A stretch of DNA of 64,000 bases, taken from Flavobacteriaceae bacterium. GTDB lineage: Bacteria; Bacteroidota; Bacteroidia; Flavobacteriales; Flavobacteriaceae. Shown here in pieces: positions 9,941-22,162 of the stretch. The notes below the pieces were generated by a model. That model did not search any database and had not been told where the DNA came from. It saw nothing but the letters and a program-made list of their open reading frames with translations. A program made the translations under genes and the position numbers. Positions within the stretch are counted from its first letter, which is position 1. Every line of letters begins with the position of its first letter. The DNA is taken from contig JABXHX010000007.1 in NCBI GenBank assembly GCA_013373385.1, positions 124,001 through 188,000 on the forward strand, in the 5' to 3' direction.

Positions 9941-9975
9941 AAAAGCGTTGCAAAAATATTGCAACGCTTTTTTTA
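9941..9975 (+). terminator. Rho-independent terminator of rplS
   Basis: AAAAGCGTTGC (9941-9951) pairs with GCAACGCTTTT (9961-9971) around a nine-base AT loop, followed by TTTT. It closes the rplS message. Confidence 0.9.
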
Positions 9976-10212
9976 ATGAACAAATGTTAATAAGTATTGT
10001 TTATATTTTGTTGATTTTTAATTACTTATAAAATTTGATTTTCTAAATCTACTTCCTACATTTGAATTGTATTTAAGGCTATTAAGGATACAATTACCAT
10101 AAAACGTAATGGTATTATTATCTGAATTAAGTACAAAAATAAAGTAACGTTCTTTAACATTGTTTTTCAATACAGAAGAAAATAGTTTACAGCAATGATA
10201 AATTATTTGAAA

Positions 10213-10515
10213 GAATCTATGTTGTACTGTTGAAAAACAGAAAGCAACGTATTCTGTGCTAAGCATTTGCAAAGCAACTTCTAATAACTATTGAAAAACA
10301 CAGCGAGTTGTCTATAATAAGGTGTTGTGTATACAAAATGTGTAAACAACATTAGACAGTTCACCCTGAGATAACTAAAGTTAGTTGTTACTGAGGCATA
10401 GTAAATCGTAAGATTTGCTACTCGTAATAAGTTTATAAACAATGTAAACAAAATTAACCAACGTTATTTCAAAGAAGCCATATCATAACAAGAAATTGTT
10501 AGATATGGCTTTTAT
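10213..10515 (+). ncRNA. Candidate structured non-coding RNA, class unknown
   Basis: The 735-base gap between rplS and idh has no convincing gene but folds by eye. A hairpin at 10213-10254 has an inner stem CTGTT/AACAG capped by GAAA and an outer stem ATGTTG/CAACGT plus GAAT/ATTC. A second domain at 10303-10425 is closed by GCGAG/CTCGT and contains three arms: TGTCTA/TAGACA with GTTGT/ACAAC and ATACA/TGTGT (10309-10358); ATAACTA/TAGTTGT (10371-10388); and GTAAATC/GATTTGC capped by a GNRA-type GTAA loop (10401-10418). This makes a four-way junction. A strong terminator follows at 10475. I cannot match it to tmRNA, RNase P, SRP RNA or 6S RNA by sequence; a flavobacterial 6S-type RNA is not excluded. 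The 5' end is unknown. Confidence 0.5.
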
Positions 10516-10516
10516 T
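10475..10516 (+). terminator. Rho-independent terminator of the candidate RNA
   Basis: AAGCCATATC pairs with GATATGGCTT, and inside it, past one bulged A, TAACAA pairs with TTGTTA around a GAAA loop; TTTATTTTTATT follows. No coding region ends just before it on the plus strand, so it most likely terminates an RNA gene. Confidence 0.8.
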
Positions 10517-10638
10517 TTTATTAGCAACATCGCAAAAAACACCCTCTATTATTAGCATTTTATCAGTTCTTTTTTCACTGTAAATCACTAAATTTGCTGA
10601 ACTTAAAAATAAGTCTTTGTTTTTACTTTTTTAATTAA

Positions 10639-12876
<2,238 letters not shown>

Positions 12877-12893
12877 GCAATCTAATTTATCAG

Positions 12894-12921
12894 AGCGATG
12901 TAAATTTACATCGCTTTTTTG
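12894..12921 (+). terminator. Rho-independent terminator of icd
   Basis: AGCGATGTAAA (12894-12904) and TTTACATCGCT (12905-12915) form a perfect inverted repeat followed by six T residues. It lies 16-20 bases before the murQ start, so murQ needs its own promoter or read-through. Confidence 0.88.
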
Positions 12922-12935
12922 TTTATTTTTGAGAT

Positions 12936-13757
12936 ATGGATTTTAACAAAACAACAGAGCAAGATTCTAAGTACAATCATTTAGAAAAGATGACTGCTTC
13001 AGAGTTATTAATCAACATCAATAAAGAAGATAAAACCGTAGCTGATGCTGTAGAAAAATCCATTCCAGAAATTACCTTATTAACCAATCAGATTGCAGAA
13101 AGACTGCAGCATGGAGGCCGGTTGTTTTATTTAGGTGCTGGTACAAGTGGAAGACTTGGAATTTTAGATGCCTCTGAATGTCCACCAACGTTTGGTGTGC
13201 CACACGGATTAGTTATCGGCTTAATTGCTGGTGGCGATACAGCCATTAGAAAAGCCGTTGAATTTGCAGAAGATTCTACCACACAAGGATGGATAGATTT
13301 ACAACAACAGCATGTATCAACCAAAGATATTGTAGTTGGTATTGCAGCTTCGGGTACAACTCCTTATGTTATTGGTGCCTTAAAAGAATGTCGCAAAAAC
13401 GGAATTACAACTGGCTGCATAACGTGTAACAAAAACAGTCCGTTAGCTAAAGCCTCAGACTATCCAATAGAAATTGTTGTAGGTCCAGAATTTGTAACCG
13501 GTAGTTCAAGAATGAAAGCTGGTACGGCTCAAAAAATGGCTCTTAATATGCTTACAACAGCAAGCATGATTTTATTAGGTAAAGTAAAAGGTAATAAAAT
13601 GGTTGACATGCAGCTATCTAACAACAAGCTTGTAGATAGAGGGGTTAAGATGTTGCAGAAAGAATTAGAAATTGATGCAATATTAGCCAGTACTTTATTA
13701 CAAAAACATAACAGCGTTAGAAAAGCAATTATTTATTACAAAGATGAACGAAAATAG
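12936..13757 (+). CDS. murQ: N-acetylmuramic acid 6-phosphate etherase
   Basis: MurQ cleaves the lactyl ether of MurNAc-6-phosphate to GlcNAc-6-phosphate and D-lactate during cell-wall recycling. The 273-residue protein has one SIS sugar-isomerase domain with YLGAGTSGRLGILDASECPP, GIAASGTTPYVIGAL and the C-terminal PEFVTGSSRMKAGTAQK segment. It is somewhat shorter than the E. coli enzyme, lacking the C-terminal helical extension, as is usual in this phylum. It overlaps the DUF6095 gene by 14 bases. No PTS importer (MurP) is nearby, so the substrate probably comes from cytoplasmic recycling. Confidence 0.96.
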   Translation: MDFNKTTEQDSKYNHLEKMTASELLININKEDKTVADAVEKSIPEITLLTNQIAERLQHGGRLFYLGAGTSGRLGILDASECPPTFGVPHGLVIGLIAGGDTAIRKAVEFAEDSTTQGWIDLQQQHVSTKDIVVGIAASGTTPYVIGALKECRKNGITTGCITCNKNSPLAKASDYPIEIVVGPEFVTGSSRMKAGTAQKMALNMLTTASMILLGKVKGNKMVDMQLSNNKLVDRGVKMLQKELEIDAILASTLLQKHNSVRKAIIYYKDERK

Positions 13758-13995
13758 AGCTATCTTATTTAATAAAGGCATTAAAAGGCTATTGGCTTTA
13801 ATAGCTTTGATGATTATATCTCCAATTTCTTTAAACATTGCGTTTAAAGCACTCAATAAGTTAGACAACAATAATTGGATTGCTTATGCATTACTGTTGT
13901 TTGCTATGCTTGCAACAATTTTTACACTTGTGCTTGCTTTTAAAACTTTTAAACTATTTTTAGATGCTTTGTTTTATAAAAATAATGCAGAATAA
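13744..13995 (+). CDS. DUF6095 family small membrane protein
   Basis: An 83-residue protein with two membrane helices (about 17-38 and 46-70), a short basic N-terminus and a C-terminal NNAE tail. Size, topology and its position directly overlapping murQ match DUF6095, a flavobacterial family of unknown function. The overlap with murQ implies coupled translation, so a role tied to cell-wall recycling is possible but unproven. Confidence 0.78.
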   Translation: MNENRAILFNKGIKRLLALIALMIISPISLNIAFKALNKLDNNNWIAYALLLFAMLATIFTLVLAFKTFKLFLDALFYKNNAE

Positions 13996-14006
13996 ATTTT
14001 ATCAGC

Positions 14007-15023
14007 TTGAAATCTAATGGAATTATAGTCATATTATCTTATCCAGACACTGTAGTGCGTCCTGCGCAATGGGAATTTTCTAGTAAATTTTGGCCAAAAA
14101 TTGGAATTGGTAGTAAAGATGCCATACAAGCTGGTCATGCTGCTCTCTTATTAATTAAGAAAAATAGTTCTGAAGTTAATTATTATGATTTTGGAAGATA
14201 CATTACCTCTTACGGAAATGGTAGAGTGAGATCTAAAGAAACCGATCCAGAGTTAAAAATACCTATCAAAGCAACTTTTAAAAACAATAAACTAGATAAC
14301 ATCAATCAACTACTACTTTGGCTAGACAAAAATCCCGAAATAACCCATGGTGATGGCAGACTTATAGCTAGTATTAATAATGCTATTGATTTTGATAAAG
14401 CTCAAAAATATATCGAAGCACTAATCAACCAAAAAGAAATTCCTTACGGTGCATTTCTTAAAAATGGAACAAACTGTGCTAGGTTTGTTACTCAAACTAT
14501 TATTAATTCGTGCACAAAAAAGCAAATTATCTTAAAACTAAAAAGCTCTTACATCCTCACTCCTAGTCCTATTGGCAATGCTATAAAAGGCAAAACAGAA
14601 AAAGATATTTACGAGGTAAAAAATCAAAAAGTAACCCTATACAAGAACAGATCTATTTTAAAAGAATACAAATTATTTTTTTCTAGAAAACCTAATGCAG
14701 GAATCAATTCAATTGGTTGTGAATTACCAGACACTACTATATTCAATATAAATGATGGCACTTGGCTTGGAGGAATTGGTAGTGGAGCTTGGTTTAAAAT
14801 TGAAGAACAACTATCTGAAAATAATTATAAAGTATCAAGATATAGTTATAAAGGGGAAAAAGATTTTGAAGACATTTTTTATACCGAAAGCAATGCTTTT
14901 AATCTTAAAGAAAAATACCGTTTTATATATCCAACTAATTGCAAAGAACTCTTTATTACCCAGAATAATCAAACGTATATTTTAAAAAAGCGGCAAAGCA
15001 ACCTTAACAAATATCAAAATTAA
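14007..15023 (+). CDS. DUF6695-like protein, possible permuted NlpC/P60 (LRAT-like) thiol hydrolase
   Basis: A 338-residue protein starting at TTG (14007); a stop lies 24 bases upstream and no ATG fits. The first 170 residues look like a circularly permuted papain fold: GHAALLLI with H44 comes first and NGTNCARFVTQTI with C157 follows, the H-then-C order found in LRAT/NlpC-P60-like families. Residues about 200-338 form a separate beta-rich domain with no known motif. There is no signal peptide, so it should be cytoplasmic. It is followed 84 bases later by an ATP-grasp enzyme, a pairing known from amidoligase/amidase systems. The hydrolase function is inferred from two motifs only; the DUF number is from memory. 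Confidence 0.6.
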   Translation: MKSNGIIVILSYPDTVVRPAQWEFSSKFWPKIGIGSKDAIQAGHAALLLIKKNSSEVNYYDFGRYITSYGNGRVRSKETDPELKIPIKATFKNNKLDNINQLLLWLDKNPEITHGDGRLIASINNAIDFDKAQKYIEALINQKEIPYGAFLKNGTNCARFVTQTIINSCTKKQIILKLKSSYILTPSPIGNAIKGKTEKDIYEVKNQKVTLYKNRSILKEYKLFFSRKPNAGINSIGCELPDTTIFNINDGTWLGGIGSGAWFKIEEQLSENNYKVSRYSYKGEKDFEDIFYTESNAFNLKEKYRFIYPTNCKELFITQNNQTYILKKRQSNLNKYQN

Positions 15024-15107
15024 AATCAAAGAGTCTTTAATTATTAGTAATTTCGTTCTAAGTTCTAAATCGAACGATTTAAGAAGGTTTATTTTTGCAA
15101 CTGTCTA

Positions 15108-16151
15108 ATGAAAAGCACAAAATTTTTAAATTGGGAATATTGGCCTGCTTCGATGTTTTATATTCCTAATATTCCCTTTGCTCTTTACCACGCTATAAAG
15201 GCAAAAAATTTAGTTTTTTATACCGCAGTTAACCCTAGTATAGCCAATTCTGGCATAGGTACAGAATCTAAATACAAAACCTTACAACTAGTTCCAAAAA
15301 GATACTTGCCAAAAACTATTTTTCACAAAGCAAATTCTTCTATAGAAAGTACGCTGTTAAAGATTGCACAACTCGCAATCTCTTATCCAATAATTGCAAA
15401 GCCAGATGTTGGTTTTAGAGGATTGTTAGTTCAAAAAATTTCTAACAAAGATGCTTTAATTGCCTACTTAAAAAAATACCCAGTAGATATTATTATTCAA
15501 GAGTTTTTGAGCGAGAAAAATGAATGCGGCGTGTTTTATTTTAGATATCCAACTCAAAAAACAGGGCGAATTACCTCAATTACATTGAAAGAATTTTTAC
15601 ATGTTATTGGAGATGGAAAGAATACCATAGAACAGTTGGTTCTTAAAAACAATAGAACACGAATTTACTTTGAAATCATCAAAAAAAATTGTTCAACAGA
15701 TTTACAAACGATACCCCGAAAAGGAGAAAAAATTAAATTGTCTGATGTAGGTAATCATTCAAAAGGCACACAGTTTATTAATGGTAGTCATTTAATCAGT
15801 AAAAAACTAGAAACCACTTTTAATACCTTAAACAGAGAGATAGAAGGCTGGTTTTATGGAAGATTAGATGTAAAGTACAATACTTTTGAAGACCTAGAAA
15901 ATGGTAATTTTAAAATCTTAGAATTAAACGGGATTTTAGCAGAACCGACTCATATTTACGATACCAATAACATCACTTATTTTGGCGCATTGAAAGAGCT
16001 TCGAAAACACTGGAAACAGCTCTACAAAATTGCTCGTATCAATCATGATAAAAGAAAAATTCCATATCGTTCTACCATAGAATTGCTTAAAGATGTAAGA
16101 AATTTAAGTCATTACACAAAAAACATTGCTAAGCTTCATAAAAAAAGTTAA
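15108..16151 (+). CDS. ATP-grasp domain protein (predicted carboxylate-amine ligase)
   Basis: A 347-residue protein with an ATP-grasp core: the nucleotide-binding strand and lysine in YPIIAKPDVGFRG (residues 93-105), the hinge segment DIIIQEFLSEKNE, and the metal-binding C-terminal part GRLDVKY ... FKILELNGI (about 245-285). It lacks the biotin carboxylase or D-Ala-D-Ala ligase flanking domains. ATP-grasp ligases join a carboxylate to an amine or thiol through an acyl phosphate. The neighbouring DUF6695-like possible thiol amidase hints at making and breaking the same bond. Substrates are unknown. Confidence 0.82.
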   Translation: MKSTKFLNWEYWPASMFYIPNIPFALYHAIKAKNLVFYTAVNPSIANSGIGTESKYKTLQLVPKRYLPKTIFHKANSSIESTLLKIAQLAISYPIIAKPDVGFRGLLVQKISNKDALIAYLKKYPVDIIIQEFLSEKNECGVFYFRYPTQKTGRITSITLKEFLHVIGDGKNTIEQLVLKNNRTRIYFEIIKKNCSTDLQTIPRKGEKIKLSDVGNHSKGTQFINGSHLISKKLETTFNTLNREIEGWFYGRLDVKYNTFEDLENGNFKILELNGILAEPTHIYDTNNITYFGALKELRKHWKQLYKIARINHDKRKIPYRSTIELLKDVRNLSHYTKNIAKLHKKS

Positions 16152-16302
16152 TACAAAGTATTTTATTGATTTTTAACCAATTACAAACAACAATTTTTTC
16201 TACCAAAGAAGTAAAGTAAGTTTTGGCACATTCTTTGAAAACTACCTAACAACGTGGAAGCTGAAAATCGAAAAGAGTAAGCAGAACTTAAATTTAGAAA
16301 TT

Positions 16303-17124
16303 ATGAAAAAAGCACTACTATTATTAGGACTTATGTCATTTGTTTCTACGTATTCAAATGACTATTACCCATTATCAACTAAAAAAACTTCTCACGTAAA
16401 CACATATACAGATGCAGTTACCTTTATTGAAAAAGGAATATTATTTCATGTGTTTTTAAATGGTGATTTTGAATTTGAAAGGCCAAGAAGAACTGCTGTA
16501 TATTTTGATTATAATGGCTACAGATATCAAAGAAACGGATTGAGAATTTATAGAGATTACAAAGGACGTATTAAACGCGTTGGTAATAATTACATTAGAT
16601 ATGACAGTAGAGGAAATGTTCGAAAAATTGGCAACATTAGACTCTATTACAGAAAAGGGCTTTTAAGAAAAGTTGGCGACTTAAGAATTACCTATAACTA
16701 TTGGGGTGAGCCATATTTCTACGGAAGTGTACACAACGACTACTATGATGAAACTGATATCCACTTCTCATTAAATTTTGGTCCAGTTTATCGCTATAAT
16801 GATCGGTTTTTCTATGATAGATTTTTTAAAGATAATTATAGAAAATATAGAGAAGACAGACATTATTACTACTACAAAGCAAAACCGAATGCAAAGATTG
16901 GTAAGCGAGGTAAGATTATTAAAAGAAGGAAAAGTGTAGATACAAAAAGAAATAACACCAATGTTCATAGAAGAAGAGCTACAGATACAAATAGAAGAAC
17001 GTATAGACAACATTCAGGTTCTGATAAAAAAGAACAAAAAGTTGACAGACGTACTAAAATAAAAAGAAAAAAAGAAGCTACAACAAGAACTTCTAAGAGA
17101 AGGGGGAACGAAAGGAGAAATTAA
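16303..17124 (+). CDS. Secreted basic repeat protein of unknown function
   Basis: A 273-residue protein with a signal peptide (MKKALLLLGLMSFVSTYS). Residues about 65-145 contain four tandem units of 15-16 residues of the form G-x-x-x-I/L-x-Y-x-x-x-G-x-x-R/K-K/R-V/I (for example GNNYIRYDSRGNVRKI and GNIRLYYRKGLLRKV), recalling YD- or MORN-like beta hairpins. A Tyr/Phe-rich segment follows, then a strongly basic, low-complexity Arg/Lys tail from about 195 to the end. The tail could bind nucleic acid, peptidoglycan or LPS outside the cytoplasm. It is monocistronic, with a terminator behind. I do not recognise a named family. Confidence 0.75.
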   Translation: MKKALLLLGLMSFVSTYSNDYYPLSTKKTSHVNTYTDAVTFIEKGILFHVFLNGDFEFERPRRTAVYFDYNGYRYQRNGLRIYRDYKGRIKRVGNNYIRYDSRGNVRKIGNIRLYYRKGLLRKVGDLRITYNYWGEPYFYGSVHNDYYDETDIHFSLNFGPVYRYNDRFFYDRFFKDNYRKYREDRHYYYYKAKPNAKIGKRGKIIKRRKSVDTKRNNTNVHRRRATDTNRRTYRQHSGSDKKEQKVDRRTKIKRKKEATTRTSKRRGNERRN

Positions 17125-17131
17125 GATCACA

Positions 17132-17165
17132 AAAAAGCCTGCTAAATAGCAGGCTTTTTATTTTT
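17132..17165. terminator. Bidirectional terminator between convergent genes
   Basis: AAAAAGCCTGCT (17132-17143) pairs with AGCAGGCTTTTT (17148-17159) around a four-base loop, with A runs on one side and T runs on the other. It serves the secreted repeat protein (+) and ettA (-). Confidence 0.88.
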
Positions 17166-18855
17166 ATCTAATCAGTTTTTTATATTTTATTCGTTTCGGT
17201 AATAAATCTCCTCCCAAACGTTTTTTCTTATTTTCTTCATAGTCAGAGAAAGAACCTTCAAAGAAATACACTTGACTATCTCCTTCAAAAGCTAAAATAT
17301 GCGTACAAATACGATCTAAAAACCAACGGTCGTGACTAATTACTACCGCACAACCAGCAAAGTTTTCTAATCCTTCTTCTAACGCTCGTAATGTGTTTAC
17401 ATCTAAATCGTTTGTTGGCTCATCTAACAATAATACGTTACCTTCTTCTTTTAAGGTCATTGCTAAATGCAAACGGTTACGTTCTCCTCCCGATAAAGTT
17501 GAAACTTTCTTATTCTGTTCGTTTCCTGAAAAATTAAAACGACTTAAATAAGCTCTAGAGTTTACTTGTTTTCCGCCCATCATTACCAAATCTTGACCTT
17601 CAGAGAAGTTTTCCCAAATTGTTTTTTCAGGATCGATATTAGAATGAGACTGATCTACATAAGCTATTTTAGCAGTTTCACCAACTGAAAAACTTCCTGC
17701 ATCTGGAGTTTCTTCTCCCATAATCATTCTGAAAATAGTCGTTTTACCTACACCGTTCGGACCAATAATTCCAACTATACCAGCTTGAGGAAGATTGAAT
17801 TCTAAATTCTCATATAATAATTTATCTCCGTAGGCTTTAGAAACTCCTCTAGCTTCAATTACATTCGTTCCTAAACGTGGACCATTCGGAATATAGATTT
17901 CTAATTTTTCTTCCGTTTGTTTTTGATCTTGACTCATCAACTTTTCATAGTTCTTCAAACGTGCTTTTTGTTTTGTTTGACGACCTTTTGTTCCTTGACG
18001 AACCCACTCTAACTCTCGCTCTAACGTTTTTTGACGCTTAGAAGCTGTTTTGCTTTCTTGTGCTAAACGTTGAGATTTTTGATCTAACCAAGAAGAGTAA
18101 TTTCCTTTCCAAGGAATACCTTCTCCTCTATCCAATTCTAAAATCCAACCTGCAACATTATCTAAGAAATAACGGTCGTGCGTTACAGCAATTACCGTTC
18201 CTTTGTATTGTGCTAAATGATGCTCTAGCCAATGTACCGATTCAGCATCTAAGTGGTTAGTAGGCTCATCTAATAATAAAATTTCTGGTTCTTGTAATAA
18301 TAAACGACATAATGCTACACGACGACGTTCTCCTCCTGATAATACTCCAATTTTCTTATCACCTTCAGGAGTACGTAAAGCATCCATAGCAATTTCTAAC
18401 TTGGTATCTAGTTCCCAAGCATTAGATGCATCAATTTTATCTTGTAACTCTGCTTGTTGGTTCATTAGCTTCTCCATCTTATCAGCATCAGAATACACTT
18501 CTTCTAAACCAAACATATCGTTTATTTTATTGTATTCATCTAAAATGGCAACTGTTTCTGCCACTCCTTCTTTAACAACTTCAATGACTGTTTTATTTTC
18601 ATCGAGCTGAGGCTCTTGTTCTAAATAGCCAACTTTATATCCTGGAGAAAACACCACATCTCCTTGGTAGTTTTTTTCTACTCCAGCAATAATTTTTAAC
18701 AAAGTAGATTTTCCTGAGCCATTTAATCCAAGAATTCCAATTTTTGCTCCGTAAAAGAAACTTAAATAAATATCTTTTAAAACTTGTTTATTTGTACTTT
18801 GATAGGTTTTAGAAACCTTATTCATCGAAAAGATGACTTTCTTATCGTCTGACAT
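17164..18855 (-). CDS. ettA: ABC-F protein, energy-dependent translational throttle EttA
   Basis: A 563-residue soluble ABC-F ATPase with two nucleotide-binding domains: Walker A motifs GLNGSGKST and GPNGVGKTT, signatures LSGGERRRVAL and LSGGERNRLHL, and Walker B LLLDEPTNHLD and LLLDEPTNDLD. The linker with the charged helical segment (ERELEWVRQGTKGRQTKQKA) matches EttA. EttA binds the ribosomal E site and gates entry into elongation according to the energy state. The length is typical and there are no membrane segments. It is downstream of the mini membrane protein gene on the same strand, 34 bases apart. Confidence 0.95.
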   Translation of the reverse strand: MSDDKKVIFSMNKVSKTYQSTNKQVLKDIYLSFFYGAKIGILGLNGSGKSTLLKIIAGVEKNYQGDVVFSPGYKVGYLEQEPQLDENKTVIEVVKEGVAETVAILDEYNKINDMFGLEEVYSDADKMEKLMNQQAELQDKIDASNAWELDTKLEIAMDALRTPEGDKKIGVLSGGERRRVALCRLLLQEPEILLLDEPTNHLDAESVHWLEHHLAQYKGTVIAVTHDRYFLDNVAGWILELDRGEGIPWKGNYSSWLDQKSQRLAQESKTASKRQKTLERELEWVRQGTKGRQTKQKARLKNYEKLMSQDQKQTEEKLEIYIPNGPRLGTNVIEARGVSKAYGDKLLYENLEFNLPQAGIVGIIGPNGVGKTTIFRMIMGEETPDAGSFSVGETAKIAYVDQSHSNIDPEKTIWENFSEGQDLVMMGGKQVNSRAYLSRFNFSGNEQNKKVSTLSGGERNRLHLAMTLKEEGNVLLLDEPTNDLDVNTLRALEEGLENFAGCAVVISHDRWFLDRICTHILAFEGDSQVYFFEGSFSDYEENKKKRLGGDLLPKRIKYKKLIR

Positions 18856-18889
18856 AATTGTAAATTAAATTTGTAAATGATTGAGGAAC

Positions 18890-19072
18890 TTATACTCTTC
18901 CTTTAAGTGCATTAAAAACCCAAGCAATAGCAAAAAAACCAACTCCTACTGCAGCAAAGCCCCAACCTGCTATTTCATCATATCTAAATGCTCCAAGTGA
19001 AATTAGTCCGAGGCCTACAATTATCATAATAAATGTTGCCCAAGCTAATACTGTATTTTTATTCATTGCCAT
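18890..19072 (-). CDS. CAL67264 family mini membrane protein
   Basis: A 60-residue protein made of two hydrophobic helices (about 8-28 and 36-55) with Gly-rich turns (GLGLISLGAFRYDE, GWGFAAVGVGFF). It matches the flavobacterial CAL67264 family, whose function is unknown. The second Met (19066) is an alternative start. It precedes ettA by 34 bases and may share its message. Confidence 0.82.
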   Translation of the reverse strand: MAMNKNTVLAWATFIMIIVGLGLISLGAFRYDEIAGWGFAAVGVGFFAIAWVFNALKGRV

Positions 19073-19149
19073 AATTATTTGTTTAATAGTTGAGTGGCAA
19101 ATATCGTAATTATTTACGGATTAAAAATAACAAGCTTAAAGTAGTAATT

Positions 19150-21189
<2,040 letters not shown>

Positions 21190-21190
21190 T

Positions 21191-21208
21191 TATTATGCAT
21201 GCATAATA
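21191..21208. promoter_or_regulatory. 18-bp perfect palindrome, probable operator of the FadH-like gene
   Basis: TATTATGCATGCATAATA is its own reverse complement and ends 14 bases upstream of the start codon of the flavin oxidoreductase. It has no T run and no loop, so it is not a terminator. A dimeric repressor such as the MarR protein encoded 1 kb away is a plausible binder. Confidence 0.6.
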
Positions 21209-21233
21209 TCTGCAAGTTACTATAAATATCTGA

Positions 21234-21272
21234 AAATAAAAAAGCTCAAGAATTGATTTCTTGAGCTTTTCA
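21234..21272 (-). terminator. Rho-independent terminator of the DoxX-pirin operon
   Basis: AAAAGCTCAAGAA (21240-21252) pairs with TTCTTGAGCTTTT (21258-21270) around five bases. Read on the minus strand it follows the pirin stop codon and is trailed by a T-rich run, so it separates the operon from the FadH-like gene. Confidence 0.88.
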
Positions 21273-21288
21273 CTAATTTAATAACTAT

Positions 21289-22158
21289 TTAATACAGGTA
21301 TCCCATTTTTCCTTGCTGATAGTCACGCATTGCTTCTAATAATTCGGTTTGATTATTCATAACATAAGGTCCATATTGAGCTACTTTTTCTTCAATTGGT
21401 ACGCCAGATAAAATAATTAGCTTACTTTTTTTGTTAGATGCAAATTTAATTGCATTCCCGTCTTTATTAAATACAGCCAACTGATGTTCACCTTTTTTAA
21501 GTAGTACGTCATTATTAACATTAACTTCTCCATCTAATAAATACAAAGTAGAAGCATGATTTTCTGGAATATCAATAATCATTTCTCCTCCCTCTTCTGC
21601 CTCTACCGTAAAAACATTCACTTCTGTTTGAGTGGTAATTAAACCTGCCTTTTCTTTTTGACTTCCTGCAACAATCTTCATTGTAATGTTTCCAGAGTCA
21701 TCATTAACAACAGGTATTTGTTTACTTTTTACATGCTGATAATTTGGAGTCATCATTTTATCTTTAGCAGGTAAATTCAACCATAATTGAATTCCTTCTA
21801 ATTCGCCTCCTTTTTTCACAAATTCTTTGGTTGGACCTTCAGCGTGAATGATTCCTCTTCCTGCAGTTGTCCATTGTACATCACCTGCCTCAACAAGGCT
21901 TTCATTTCCTAATGAATCTCTATGCAATTGTTCACCTTGAAATAATAAGGTAATCGGTTCAAACCCTCTATGTGGATGCGGACCTAAATCAAATGGGTTA
22001 TTAAACTCACTTATAGCATAAGGTCCGTAATGATGTAATAATATAAACGGATCTACATTTTCTACATCTTGTGTTGGTATTGGTTGACGCAAACGAATTA
22101 ATCCCATATTTACTAGCGGACTAAATTCTAAATGTTTTACGCTCTTATATATTTTCAT
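21289..22158 (-). CDS. Pirin family protein
   Basis: A 289-residue bicupin. The N-terminal half carries the metal-binding cupin residues in PFILLHHYGP, DLGPHPHRGFEPITLLFQGE and the HAEGPT segment, followed by a second degenerate cupin. Pirins are iron-binding proteins; some act as quercetin dioxygenases, others bind transcription factors or redox enzymes. In bacteria they often sit with stress reductases, as here: it is the last gene of a DoxX-FMN reductase-YjdI-MarR-pirin operon, starting four bases after marR. Confidence 0.93.
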   Translation of the reverse strand: MKIYKSVKHLEFSPLVNMGLIRLRQPIPTQDVENVDPFILLHHYGPYAISEFNNPFDLGPHPHRGFEPITLLFQGEQLHRDSLGNESLVEAGDVQWTTAGRGIIHAEGPTKEFVKKGGELEGIQLWLNLPAKDKMMTPNYQHVKSKQIPVVNDDSGNITMKIVAGSQKEKAGLITTQTEVNVFTVEAEEGGEMIIDIPENHASTLYLLDGEVNVNNDVLLKKGEHQLAVFNKDGNAIKFASNKKSKLIILSGVPIEEKVAQYGPYVMNNQTELLEAMRDYQQGKMGYLY

Positions 22159-22162
22159 TGTA

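Noticed and set aside
10018..10272. 84-codon open frame on the minus strand in the rplS-icd gap
   Set aside because: Its composition (Phe/Ser/Asn-rich, Cys pairs without pattern) and lack of signal or domain fit chance in AT-rich DNA; it overlaps a hairpin with a GAAA loop, so an RNA reading is preferred.
10364..10397. Possible kink-turn in the GA-rich internal loop of the candidate RNA
   Set aside because: The two G-A pairs could be drawn but the non-canonical stem next to them does not pair, so the motif is not supported.
10355..10400. Resemblance of CCCTGAGATAAC to the CTGAGA motif of the TPP riboswitch
   Set aside because: The second conserved strand (CTGATC ... TAATGCC) is missing and no thiamine gene follows.
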